From: Streptomyces sp. NRRL F-5122
GTDB lineage: Bacteria > Actinomycetota > Actinomycetes > Streptomycetales > Streptomycetaceae
Direction of reading: 5' to 3'
DNA length: 64,000 nucleotides
Assembly: GCF_001507435.1 (NCBI RefSeq)
Contig: NZ_LMWH01000161.1
Location: 62,001-126,000 of the forward strand
Shown here: in pieces, positions 55,734-63,935 of the stretch
Layout of the letters: each line of letters starts with the position of its first letter
Position numbering within the stretch: the first letter of the stretch is position 1
Position numbers and translations under genes: made by a program
The notes under the pieces: generated by a model
Databases searched by the model: none
Seen by the model: the letters and a program-made list of their open reading frames with translations, nothing else
Told to the model about the DNA's origin: nothing

Positions 55734-57185
55734 TCAGCCGCGCTTCTGGCGCTTCCAGGGACCGGTGACGGCCACCATGATGCCGGGGTCCTGGATATTG
55801 GCGAACAGGGTCTTTCCGTCGGGCGAGAACGTGACGCCGGTGAACTCGCTGTACTCCGGCTCCTCCTCGGTGCCGATGTTCAGGTCGTTGCGGGCGATCG
55901 GGTAGGTGCGGCCGCTGTCGGTGGCACCGAACAGATGCTGGACACCCTCGCCGTCCCCGGCGATGACAAGACCGCCGTACGGGGAGACGGTGATGTTGTC
56001 GGGACCGTCGAAGGCGCCGTCCTTGGCCGGGTCGGGGTTCACGCCGAGCAGGACCTTCAGCGTGAGGGTCCGGCGTCGGGGGTCGTAGAACCAGACCTGG
56101 CCGTCATGCTGGACGGGGCTTTCCTCACGGGCGTACGAGGAGACGATGTACGCACCGCCGTCGCTCCACCACATGCCCTCCAGCTTGCGGGCCCGGGTGA
56201 CCGCGCCGGCGCCGAACTGGCTGCGGATCGAGACCGTCTTGGCGTCGCGGTCGGGGACGTCGACCCAGTCGACGCCGTACACCGTGCCGATCCTCGTGGC
56301 GCGGGAGAGGTCGTCGACGTACCGGCCGCCGGAGTCGAAGCACTTGAACGCCTGGAGCCGGCCGGCCTCGTCCGCAAGGGTGCGCAGCCTGCCCCGTCCG
56401 TGGTGGAAGCCCTCCGGCGGGGTCCAGCGGTACAGCAGCCCGTTGGGCCCGGAGGCGTCCTCGGTCAGGTAGAGGTGGCCGCGCTTGGGGTCGACGACGA
56501 CGGCCTCGTGGGCGTAGCGGCCCAGCGCCTTGATGGGCCGGGGGTGCCGGTTGGCACGACGGTCCTCGGGGTCCACCTCGAAGACGTACCCGTGGTCCTT
56601 GGTCATGCCGCTCTGACCGGCCTTGTCCTCGGTCTCCTCACACGTGAGCCACGTGCCCCACGGGGTGCTGCCGCCCGCGCAGTTGGTGGACGTGCCCGCG
56701 ATGCCCACCCACTCCGCGACGTGGTCGTGGCGGACCTCGACGACGGTGCAGCCACCGGACGCGGCCGGGTCGTAGACAAGACCCTCGGTGAGGGGCACCG
56801 GGTACTTCCAGTCGGCGCGGGGACCCTTGAGCTCGTGGTTGTTGACGAGGAGGGTGGTGCCGCGCGGACCGTCGAAGGTGGCGGTGCCGTCGTGGTTGGA
56901 GGGGGTGAACTCGCCCGACTCCAGCGTGGTCTTCCCGCTGTGGGTGATGACGCGGTACCGGAACCCGGCGGGCAGGGCCAGCACGCCCTTGGGGTCGGGG
57001 ATCAGCGGTCCGTAGCCGACACCGCCGTGCCGGTCCGCCTCCTGACCGTCGGCGGTCTCGGTCTCGGTGTCGGTGGATGCAAGGGCGCCCGGGGCGGTGG
57101 CGAGGGCTCCGACGCTGCCGGCCAGTGCGACACCGGCGCCGGTGAGCGCGGATCGTCGGGCGAAGTCCCTGCGGGTGAGCGACAT
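55734..57185 (-). CDS. phoX: Secreted alkaline phosphatase PhoX family (DUF839), Tat substrate
   Basis: A 483-residue protein with a Tat signal (TRRDFARRSALTGAGVALAG) and signal-peptidase site near ALAST. The mature part has the PhoX/DUF839 beta-propeller pattern: GTTLLVNNHELKGPRADW, GTWLTCEETEDKAG, YAHEAVVVDPKRGHLYLTEDA, FDGPDNITVSPYGGLVIAGDGEGVQ and FANIQDPGIM near the end. PhoX enzymes are calcium/iron phosphatases exported folded by Tat and induced by phosphate starvation. A PHO-box-like direct repeat lies about 80-100 bases upstream, consistent with PhoP control. Confidence 0.87.
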   Translation of the reverse strand: MSLTRRDFARRSALTGAGVALAGSVGALATAPGALASTDTETETADGQEADRHGGVGYGPLIPDPKGVLALPAGFRYRVITHSGKTTLESGEFTPSNHDGTATFDGPRGTTLLVNNHELKGPRADWKYPVPLTEGLVYDPAASGGCTVVEVRHDHVAEWVGIAGTSTNCAGGSTPWGTWLTCEETEDKAGQSGMTKDHGYVFEVDPEDRRANRHPRPIKALGRYAHEAVVVDPKRGHLYLTEDASGPNGLLYRWTPPEGFHHGRGRLRTLADEAGRLQAFKCFDSGGRYVDDLSRATRIGTVYGVDWVDVPDRDAKTVSIRSQFGAGAVTRARKLEGMWWSDGGAYIVSSYAREESPVQHDGQVWFYDPRRRTLTLKVLLGVNPDPAKDGAFDGPDNITVSPYGGLVIAGDGEGVQHLFGATDSGRTYPIARNDLNIGTEEEPEYSEFTGVTFSPDGKTLFANIQDPGIMVAVTGPWKRQKRG

Positions 57186-57266
57186 GCTGTCTCCTGTGGA
57201 AGGGGAGTGAGTCGGTCGGGGGGTGGGGCTCGCGGACCTCGTTGCGCGCACACGCTCCCGCTTCCG

Positions 57267-57284
57267 CCTGAACAGCGGCTGAAC
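57267..57284 (-). promoter_or_regulatory. PHO box upstream of phoX
   Basis: On the minus strand: GTTCAGC (57284-57278), CGCT, GTTCAGG (57273-57267). These are two direct repeats 11 bases apart, matching the PhoP site consensus GTTCACC at 6 of 7 and 5 of 7 positions. They lie 82-99 bases upstream of the phoX start. Confidence 0.65.
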
Positions 57285-57468
57285 ACTGGTCGACGTCGGC
57301 TGACGAACTTCTATGAATCCACCAAACGGGCCCCTTGAAGCCACCTCACCCGCACCAAGGACAGGCAACGGCGCAGGGCCCCGGCCCGCCGCGCACCCGC
57401 ACCGCACGGCGCGCTGCGGCAGCCCGCCCCCGGCATCCGGGTACGGGACGGCGCGGAAGGGCCGGTGG

Positions 57469-57490
57469 CCCGTGCCCGGCGGGGCACGGG
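57469..57490 (-). terminator. Hairpin downstream of the 475-residue hypothetical gene
   Basis: Perfect 9-base arms CCCGTGCCC (57469-57477) and GGGCACGGG (57482-57490), tetraloop GGCG, 37 bases past the stop at 57527 on the minus strand. The gap 57186-57526 otherwise contains only the PHO box and phoX leader. Confidence 0.65.
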
Positions 57491-57526
57491 GGGCGGAAGC
57501 AGACGGCGAGCGCGGTCCCTGACCGC

Positions 57527-58954
57527 TCAGCCACCCTGCTGCGAGCGCGCCTTGAACGCCGCCTTCCGGGCCTCCTTGGCCACCTTCTTGTCCGGGTGCA
57601 GGCGCCCCATCGCCTCCAGCACCTCCGCGGTGGCGGGATGGTCCACCCGCCACGCGGTCGCGAAGAATCCGCTGTGCTGCGCCGCAAGGCCCTCCACCAG
57701 CGCCCGCAGCTCCGCCGAGTTGCCCTCGGCCGCCAGCTGAGCGGCAAGGGTGTCGATGGTGAGCCAGAAGACCATGGACTGCGGCGGTGCGGGCACGTCG
57801 GCCGCTCCGTGCTCGGTCAGCCAGACCCGTGCAAGTCCGCCCAGCTCCGCGTCGTCCAGCACCTCGCGCAGCGCCGTCTCCGCCTCCGCCCCGACCAGGG
57901 ACAGCGCCTGCTGGCAGCGCAGCCGGCGAAGCGGGGCCCCGGCGTCGAGGCCGCGGGCGGCGGCCAGCAACTCCCTCGCCGCGGCGAGCGGTTCACGGCG
58001 GGCCAGCCACTGCTCGGTCTCGGCCTGGGCCGCCGCCGCCGGAAACGCGGACGTGCCGTCGAGCAGCGTGTCGGCGCCCTTGTCCGCCAACTCACCCACC
58101 GCCGGGGCGGACATCCCGGCCTCCTCCAGGCGCGTGCGCATTCCGTACAGTCCGAGCGGAGTCAGCCGCACCATCCCGTAGCGGCTCACGTCCGTCTCGT
58201 CCACGGGAGCCGCGGGCTCCTCGTCGGGGTCCGCCATGAGCGCCTCGTCGACCGGCTGGAACTCGACGAGTCCGATCGGTGCGAGGATCCGGAACTGGTC
58301 GTCGAGCCGCATCATGGCGTCGGACACGTGTTCCAGCACGTCGTTCGTGGGTTCCGTCATGTCGTCGGGGACGATCATCGACGCGGCGAGCGCGGGCAGC
58401 GGCACCTGGCCGCCACCGGGCACCTCCTCGCCGACGGTCAGCAGATAGAGGTTGGCCAGCACGCCGTCGAGGAACTCGGCCTCCGCATCCGGGTCCCAGT
58501 CGAGGGAGGAGAAGTCGATCTCGCCGCCCTCCCCCATGGCGTCGACGAGGTCGTCGAGATCGGGGACGCTCGCGTCGGCCAGTACGGCCTCGAGCGCGTC
58601 GAGCCAGACGCCGAGCACGTCGCCGGGGCTGCCCGAGGTGAGCAGCGCGAGGCCCGCCCCCGTGGTGACCGTCCCCTCGTCCTCGTCGGCGATCTCGACG
58701 AGACCGCTGTCCACGGCGACCCGCCAGGCCTCGCTCGCGAGTGCGGCGGCGTCCTCGCCGGTCAGCCCGAGCACCTCGGCCGCGCCGGGCAACTGGTCCT
58801 CGGCGAGCTCGCCCCCGGCACCGACGCGTGTCCCGGGACCGGCCCAGCGGGCGAGCCGCGCGGCTCGGGAGAGCAGCGGTGTGGCGAGCGCGTCCCGCGC
58901 GAGCTCCGCTTCGGAGTGCAGCCGAACCGGCGGCAAGAGGGAGCTGTCTGACAT
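57527..58954 (-). CDS. Hypothetical protein, acidic, repeat-like helical
   Basis: A 475-residue acidic, Ala/Leu-rich protein with no signal peptide and no motif I can name. Segments such as LTPLGLYGMRTRLEEAGM, ARELLAAARGLDAGAPLRR and VEGLAAQHSGFFATAWRVDHP look like winged-helix and helical-repeat pieces, and it ends with a basic tail (KKVAKEARKAAFKARSQQ). Conserved proteins of this look occur widely in Streptomyces as hypotheticals. I start at the ATG at 58954, preceded by AAGGAG, rather than an upstream ATG lacking a ribosome site. It is divergent from the secreted nuclease gene. Confidence 0.8.
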   Translation of the reverse strand: MSDSSLLPPVRLHSEAELARDALATPLLSRAARLARWAGPGTRVGAGGELAEDQLPGAAEVLGLTGEDAAALASEAWRVAVDSGLVEIADEDEGTVTTGAGLALLTSGSPGDVLGVWLDALEAVLADASVPDLDDLVDAMGEGGEIDFSSLDWDPDAEAEFLDGVLANLYLLTVGEEVPGGGQVPLPALAASMIVPDDMTEPTNDVLEHVSDAMMRLDDQFRILAPIGLVEFQPVDEALMADPDEEPAAPVDETDVSRYGMVRLTPLGLYGMRTRLEEAGMSAPAVGELADKGADTLLDGTSAFPAAAAQAETEQWLARREPLAAARELLAAARGLDAGAPLRRLRCQQALSLVGAEAETALREVLDDAELGGLARVWLTEHGAADVPAPPQSMVFWLTIDTLAAQLAAEGNSAELRALVEGLAAQHSGFFATAWRVDHPATAEVLEAMGRLHPDKKVAKEARKAAFKARSQQGG

Positions 58955-59270
58955 CGGCTGGGTCTCCTTGGGCCTACGTGGTGTCCGGGGCGGCGCCTCG
59001 GACACAGGCTCAGCCTAGACGGATTTCCACCCATGCCGCCCGGTTCATCTCCCGGTCAGCAGTCATACATGGCCGAAACCTTGACAACTGCCCCACGCAC
59101 ACAGGAGATTGACGCGCGTAGAAGTCGGCGGACAGTTGTTCACCGAGGGTCACCGGCACCGTCGAGGGGCCGGAGGACCGGCGCTTCTACGCGCGTCGCG
59201 CCGCCCGCCGGCCGCGGCCCCGTACTCCACCTTCGTCCCGGCACCCACGTATGTCCCCGGAGGGATTCCG
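58955..59270 (+). promoter_or_regulatory. Divergent intergenic region with possible promoter of the secreted nuclease gene
   Basis: A 316-base gap. TTGACA at 59081-59086 is a good -35 match, but no clear -10 follows. GTTCACC at 59138-59144 and GGTCACC at 59148-59154 resemble PHO-box half-sites, though spaced 10 rather than 11 bases. No short gene is convincing. Confidence 0.3.
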
Positions 59271-61097
59271 TTGCCGAGCAAGTCTTCCTCGCGCCTCGCC
59301 GCGCTCACCGTCGCCGCCGTCTGCACCACCGTCTCCGGCGTGGTGCTCACCACGCCCGCACACGCGGACACCGTGCGCATCCACGACATCCAGGGCACCA
59401 CCCGGACGTCGCCGCTCGCGGGCCGGACCGTCACGGACGTGGCCGGAATCGTCACCGGTGTGCGCACCTACGGCTCGTCCAGGGGGTTCTGGATCCAGGA
59501 CCCCACCCCTGACAACGACCCGGCCACGAGCGAGGGCGTATTCGTCTTCACCAGCTCCACCCCGAAGGTCGCCGTCGGTGACTCGGTGACCGTGACGGGC
59601 ACCGTCTCGGAGTACGTCCCCGGCGGCGCCTCCACCGGCAACCAGTCGGTGACCGAGATCACCAAGCCGACGGTGACGGTGCTCTCCGGCGGCAACGCGG
59701 TCCCGGCCCCGGTCGTCGTCGACGCGAGGTCGGTGCCGGACCGGTACAACCCGGCAGGCGACAAGGCCGCGAACGGCTCGATCAACGGCCTCGCCCTGCG
59801 GCCGCAGAAGTACGCCCTGGACTACTACGAGTCCCTGGAGGGCATGAACGTCCAGGTCTCCGACACCCGCGTCGTCACCGCCACCGATCCCTACACCGAG
59901 CTGTGGGTCACGGTGAAGCCGCACGAGAACGCCGACCGCCGCGGCGGCACGGTCTACGGCTCCTACGACTCCCAGAACACGGGCCGGCTGCAGATCCAGT
60001 CGCTCGGCCCGGCCGCCGACTTCCCGACGGCCGATGTCGGTGACACGCTCACCGGCCCGACCGCGGGGCCGATGGACTTCAACCAGTTCGGCGGCTACAC
60101 CCTGGTGGCGAACCGGATCGGCACCCTGAAGAGCGGTGGCCTGCAGCGGGAGACCACGCGCAGGCAGTCGCGCGACGAGCTGGCACTGGCGACGTACAAC
60201 GTGGAGAACCTGGACCCGGCCGACACCACCTTCGCGGCCCACGCCTCCGCGATCGTCAACAACCTCCGGTCGCCCGACATCGTCTCCCTGGAGGAGATCC
60301 AGGACGACAACGGCGCCACGGACGACGGCACGGTCGGCGCGAGCCTGACGGTGAACAAGCTGATCGACGCGATCGTCGCGGCGGGCGGCCCGAGGTACGA
60401 GTGGCGCTCGATCGACCCGGTCAACGACCAGGACGGCGGCGAGCCCGGCGGCAACATCCGCCAGGTCTTCCTCTTCAACCCCGGCCGGGTCTCCTTCACC
60501 GACCGCCCGGGCGGCGACTCCACGACCGCCGTCGGCGTCACCAAGGTGCACGGCAAGGCGCAGTTGACCGCCTCCCCCGGCCGGATCGATCCGGCCGGCG
60601 AGGCCTGGACGAACAGCCGCAAGCCGCTGGCCGGCGAGTTCGTCTTCCGCGGGCGGACCGTCTTCGTGATCGCCAACCACCTCACCTCCAAGGGCGGCGA
60701 CCAGCCGCTGACCGCGCAGTACCAGCCGCCGTCGCGCAGCTCCGAGACTCAGCGCCACCTGCAGGCGACCGAGGTGAACACCTTCGTCAAGGACATCCTC
60801 GCCAAGCAGGGCAACGCCGACGTCGTCACGCTCGGCGACATGAACGACTTCGAGTTCTCCGACACCACGAAGATCCTCGAGGGTCAGGGCGACCTGTGGT
60901 CGGCGATCAAGTCGCTGCCCAGGAGCGAGCGCTACACGTACGACTACCAGGGCAACAGCCAGGTCCTCGACCAGATCCTGGTCAGTCCGTCGATCCGCCG
61001 TGGCTGCGACTTCGACTACGACAGCGTGCACATCAACTCGGAGTTCCACGACCAGATCAGCGACCACGACCCGCAGGTGCTGCGGTTCCGGCCGTAG
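59271..61097 (+). CDS. Secreted endonuclease/exonuclease/phosphatase family nuclease
   Basis: A 608-residue protein with a signal peptide (hydrophobic LAALTVAAVCTTVSGVVL, cut near AHADT). An OB-fold-like region (residues about 25-270; TVTDVAGIVTGVRTYGSSRG, VSEYVPGG) precedes the EEP catalytic domain: LATYNVENLDP, VSLEEIQDDNGA, FVIANHLTSKGG, TLGDMNDFEFSDT and the terminal ISDHDPQVL. This matches extracellular nucleases of the ExeM/XdsA kind that degrade DNA for phosphate and nucleosides. The best start is TTG at 59271 after CGGAGGGA; no in-frame ATG is well placed. It has no sortase or membrane anchor. Confidence 0.87.
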   Translation: MPSKSSSRLAALTVAAVCTTVSGVVLTTPAHADTVRIHDIQGTTRTSPLAGRTVTDVAGIVTGVRTYGSSRGFWIQDPTPDNDPATSEGVFVFTSSTPKVAVGDSVTVTGTVSEYVPGGASTGNQSVTEITKPTVTVLSGGNAVPAPVVVDARSVPDRYNPAGDKAANGSINGLALRPQKYALDYYESLEGMNVQVSDTRVVTATDPYTELWVTVKPHENADRRGGTVYGSYDSQNTGRLQIQSLGPAADFPTADVGDTLTGPTAGPMDFNQFGGYTLVANRIGTLKSGGLQRETTRRQSRDELALATYNVENLDPADTTFAAHASAIVNNLRSPDIVSLEEIQDDNGATDDGTVGASLTVNKLIDAIVAAGGPRYEWRSIDPVNDQDGGEPGGNIRQVFLFNPGRVSFTDRPGGDSTTAVGVTKVHGKAQLTASPGRIDPAGEAWTNSRKPLAGEFVFRGRTVFVIANHLTSKGGDQPLTAQYQPPSRSSETQRHLQATEVNTFVKDILAKQGNADVVTLGDMNDFEFSDTTKILEGQGDLWSAIKSLPRSERYTYDYQGNSQVLDQILVSPSIRRGCDFDYDSVHINSEFHDQISDHDPQVLRFRP

Positions 61098-61124
61098 TTC
61101 CGGCCCGCGGCCCGAGACGGCGAC

Positions 61125-61153
61125 GAGCCCGGCCCCCGACGGGGGCCGGGCTC
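61125..61153. terminator. Bidirectional terminator between the nuclease and SRPBCC genes
   Basis: Perfect 13-base arms (61125-61137 and 61141-61153) with the 3-base loop GAC, between convergent genes. Confidence 0.85.
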
Positions 61154-61169
61154 CTCCGATGCTCCGGGG

Positions 61170-61904
61170 TCAGGCGAACACCTCGTCCAGCCAGCGCTGC
61201 CAGGCGGCCGCGTCGGCCTTCGCGTCGGCGCCGGGCGCGAAGTCGTGGACGCTGATGCCGACCGGGGCGCCCCAGTGATTGCGGCCGAAGACGCGGATGA
61301 GCGCGTCGTCGGAGCGCAGTCCGAGGAAGTACGGGTTGTGGTAGTCGACCACCGCCGGGAAGAGCCCCTTGTCCGGGCCCCGCACCTCGACCGTGGTGCC
61401 CGCGGGGACGTCCTCCGCGAGGCCCAGTCCGCGCACCGCGGTGCTGAGCGCGTCGGCCGCCTTGGACGCCTCGGGACCGTCCAGGGTCGTGAAGGCGACC
61501 GGACGCGGCGCGAAGTGGGTCAGGTACTCGCGCATGGTGTGCAGGTAGAAGTCCGTGTGCTTGTCGGCGCCGTCGTACTGGTTGTCCCAGTCCTCGACGA
61601 AGATGCCGCTGTGCACGTACCGCACCCAGGCGTGCCGCTCGCCCTCGCGCGGCTCGATCGTGTAGTCCAGCTGATTGAGCGTCTGCTCGGCGATGCCCTC
61701 CACGTTCGCGACACGGTTGGTGTACCGGTGCGGCGGATCCCAGGTGACGACCGTGGATCCGAAGGGTCCCGTGCCGCCCTCCCGCGGCTCGGGCGCGTCC
61801 ATCGGCCACAGCCAGCCTCCGGTGCCGGTGGTGAAGGCGTCCCACACCTGCTCGGGTGTGGCGTCGACCTCGAACTCGCGGGCGATCTCGAATTCTTTGG
61901 ACAT
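61170..61904 (-). CDS. SRPBCC (AHSA1-like) domain protein
   Basis: A 244-residue protein with the START/Bet v1-like pattern FEIAREFEVDATPEQVWDAF, WLWPMDAPEPREGG and VVTWDPPHRYTNR. A C-terminal extension includes DYHNPYFLGLRSDDALIRVFG. SRPBCC proteins bind hydrophobic ligands. It lies 29 bases after an ArsR-like gene on the same strand, a very common pairing in which the regulator controls the SRPBCC gene. The ligand is unknown. Confidence 0.85.
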   Translation of the reverse strand: MSKEFEIAREFEVDATPEQVWDAFTTGTGGWLWPMDAPEPREGGTGPFGSTVVTWDPPHRYTNRVANVEGIAEQTLNQLDYTIEPREGERHAWVRYVHSGIFVEDWDNQYDGADKHTDFYLHTMREYLTHFAPRPVAFTTLDGPEASKAADALSTAVRGLGLAEDVPAGTTVEVRGPDKGLFPAVVDYHNPYFLGLRSDDALIRVFGRNHWGAPVGISVHDFAPGADAKADAAAWQRWLDEVFA

Positions 61905-61933
61905 GGTGGGCTCCTGCGCGTGAATGGGGCGTG

Positions 61934-62614
61934 TCAGTCGGTGAGTTCGGCCGGGGGAGGCTGGGGCGGCCGGGACTCGCCGTCCTCGGGTTCGACGGCC
62001 GGGTCCTCGTCCGCCCGAGGATCGGGGGCCTGCGGTGCGACCGTGGGGTGAACGGCCACGACGATCCGGTGGTCACGGCCGCCCTCGGCGTCCGGGGCGT
62101 CGTACTTGCGGATGAGGGCGCCGACTCCGGCCGTCAGCTCCTGGATGAACGCGGCACGGTCGGCGGGGGAGGCGAAGCGCACCTCGCCGTCCAGCGCGTA
62201 GGTCGCGAGGCGCTTGTGGGCTCGGGCCGCGCCGGTGATCAGCGTGCCCACGTCCCGCACCAGGCGGGCGCCGAGGGCCAGCAGCCAGCGGGCGGAGAGC
62301 TGGTCGCGGAACCGGTCCGGGTCGGGCTGCACGGAAGCGAGGGCGAGCGGGCTGATCACGTACGACGCCGCGGTGGCCCGCATCAGCCGCTCGGTGACGT
62401 TGCCCTTGCGGCGCTCGCCGGCCAGCTCGACCAGGCCGTGCCGCTCCAGTGCCTTCAGGTGGTAGTTCACCTTCTGCCGGGGCAGCCCGACCTTGCCGGC
62501 CAGCATGGCGGCCGACGCGGGGCCCGCCGCCAGCTCGGCGAGCAGCCGGGACCTGATCGGATCCAGCGACACGGCCGCCGCTTCCGGGTCCTCGATCACG
62601 GTGACGTCCAACAT
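61934..62614 (-). CDS. ArsR-like winged-helix regulator
   Basis: A 226-residue protein with an N-terminal helix-turn-helix (LDPIRSRLLAELAAGPASAA, then GLPRQKVNYHLKALERHGLV, about residues 18-62) and a longer C-terminal region ending in a Pro/Asp/Glu-rich tail. No metal-binding Cys pair is present, so it is not a classic metal sensor. It is cotranscribed with the SRPBCC gene. A strong nested palindrome lies just upstream of its start. Confidence 0.85.
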   Translation of the reverse strand: MLDVTVIEDPEAAAVSLDPIRSRLLAELAAGPASAAMLAGKVGLPRQKVNYHLKALERHGLVELAGERRKGNVTERLMRATAASYVISPLALASVQPDPDRFRDQLSARWLLALGARLVRDVGTLITGAARAHKRLATYALDGEVRFASPADRAAFIQELTAGVGALIRKYDAPDAEGGRDHRIVVAVHPTVAPQAPDPRADEDPAVEPEDGESRPPQPPPAELTD

Positions 62615-62628
62615 GGCTTCAGCTTCCC

Positions 62629-62668
62629 ACCGAAAACTTTTTTTGCCCAGACTGGGCGAGTTTTCGGT
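62629..62668. promoter_or_regulatory. Nested palindrome upstream of the ArsR-like gene
   Basis: Outer arms ACCGAAAACT (62629-62638) and AGTTTTCGGT (62659-62668) are perfect. Inner arms GCCCAG (62645-62650) and CTGGGC (62652-62657) flank a single A. The outer arms are A/T-rich in a GC-rich genome and start 15 bases from the ATG, so this is a likely operator and promoter block. The remaining 62669-62928 shows nothing recognisable. Confidence 0.6.
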
Positions 62669-62928
62669 CAAGGGTGTCGCGGTACATCGAGCGTCGGGGT
62701 CCGGACCGTACGGTCCGTCGAAGGTCACATGGGGCCGGGCGCACAGCCGTCCCCGTCGACCGGGCGGAGTCCGCGGGAGGGGTGGAGTGCGCAACGGCAC
62801 GGAGGCGCGGGGTACGGCGGCAGGACACGGCGGCGGGCGGGGCCGGAACCGGCACGTCGTACGGCCGCGACCCGGCCTCGCTCACGGTTCACCGCGCGTT
62901 CAGGGCGCGCGGCCGCCGCCGACGTGCG

Positions 62929-63612
62929 CTACGACCCGAGGTCCTGCCCCGTCGACCCGCGTTCCTCCAGTCGCGTCAACCGGGTCTGGAACCAGTCGAG
63001 TCGGGCCTGCAGAAAGGCCGCCTCAGCGGCGAGTTCGTCCACGCCGGCGCCACTGGGCGGGGGCGCGGCGCCCTGTCCGGCCCGCACCCGCAGGCCCTCC
63101 CCCGCCAGGCGTGCGAAGGCCGCGAGCGACACCGACACACGGCCGCGCGCGCAGTCCGCACAGGTCGCCTGGAGCGCGCGCCAGCCCGGCCTCCCCCAGT
63201 CCGCTTCGGCCAACGACGCGGCCGCCGCCCCGCACGATCGCACGCACGCGCCGACCGTCATGGCCCGCACCCGCTGGCGCGCGTACCTGAATCCGCGCTC
63301 GAAGCGGATGTAGGCGCCGAGGACGGCGACCTCGAGAAGAACGGCCGCCCGGTGCTCCGCGGTGCACAGCAGCCCCTCGGCCTGCGCGCGGTCGTGCACA
63401 CAGTGGAAGCCGCAGTCACAGCGCCGGTGCGGCGCACGGTGCCGCAGTCCGTAGACGCACCGGGCCTCGCCGACCACGCCGTAGGGCAGCGCACCACCGA
63501 GCGACACGCCGACGAACCCCACCCGGCCGCCGTCATGGGACAGCACCGGGTGGGCGATCTTGTATCCGGTCGGCGGCTCCGCGGGACGTTCCTCGGGCAG
63601 CCGTAGCCTCAT
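62929..63612 (-). CDS. Uncharacterised cysteine-rich protein with C-terminal coiled coil
   Basis: A 227-residue protein. Cys52, Cys65, Cys67, Cys71 and Cys83 (HRRCDCGFHC) with nearby His form a probable zinc site. More Cys follow (VGACVRSCG and TCADCARG), and the C-terminus (VDELAAEAAFLQARLDW) has a coiled-coil heptad pattern. No enzyme motif or signal peptide. Its ATG overlaps the stop of the 46-codon gene (ATGA), so the two are translationally coupled. I do not recognise the family. Confidence 0.75.
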   Translation of the reverse strand: MRLRLPEERPAEPPTGYKIAHPVLSHDGGRVGFVGVSLGGALPYGVVGEARCVYGLRHRAPHRRCDCGFHCVHDRAQAEGLLCTAEHRAAVLLEVAVLGAYIRFERGFRYARQRVRAMTVGACVRSCGAAAASLAEADWGRPGWRALQATCADCARGRVSVSLAAFARLAGEGLRVRAGQGAAPPPSGAGVDELAAEAAFLQARLDWFQTRLTRLEERGSTGQDLGS

Positions 63613-63749
63613 CGCGTGACCGGGACCTCTTCGGAAGCGGGCGCAGCCGACTCCTCCAGCGATTCGAGGACCTCGACATCGGACTGTTCCTCGTGGTCCT
63701 CCGGGCGTTCCTCCGCGAACCCGGTGGCGAGTGCCTTGCCCAGCTTCAT
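63609..63749 (-). CDS. Small acidic protein (46 residues)
   Basis: Starts MKLGKALATGFAEERPEDHE and ends EEVPVTR; about 14 Glu/Asp against 5 Lys/Arg. The ATG follows GGGAGG, a strong ribosome site, and the stop overlaps the next gene by 4 bases. Codon use is Streptomyces-like. The basic amphipathic N-terminus and acidic remainder suggest a small adaptor or regulatory partner of the downstream Cys-rich protein; the function is unknown. Confidence 0.7.
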   Translation of the reverse strand: MKLGKALATGFAEERPEDHEEQSDVEVLESLEESAAPASEEVPVTR

Positions 63750-63935
63750 GACGCCTCCCGCTGTTGGTGACCGTCCCGACCATGGTGGCCCACAGGGAGC
63801 GACTCGGCACCAGTGCCCGACCCTTCGCGCCCCTCGCCGTGCTCCGTTCGAGCCCCCTTTCGCACAGCGATGCTAAGGAATAGCGTGTAGAAGAATTAAG
63901 TGGAGCTTCACGGTTGTCCTGCCGAAACTGGTCCC

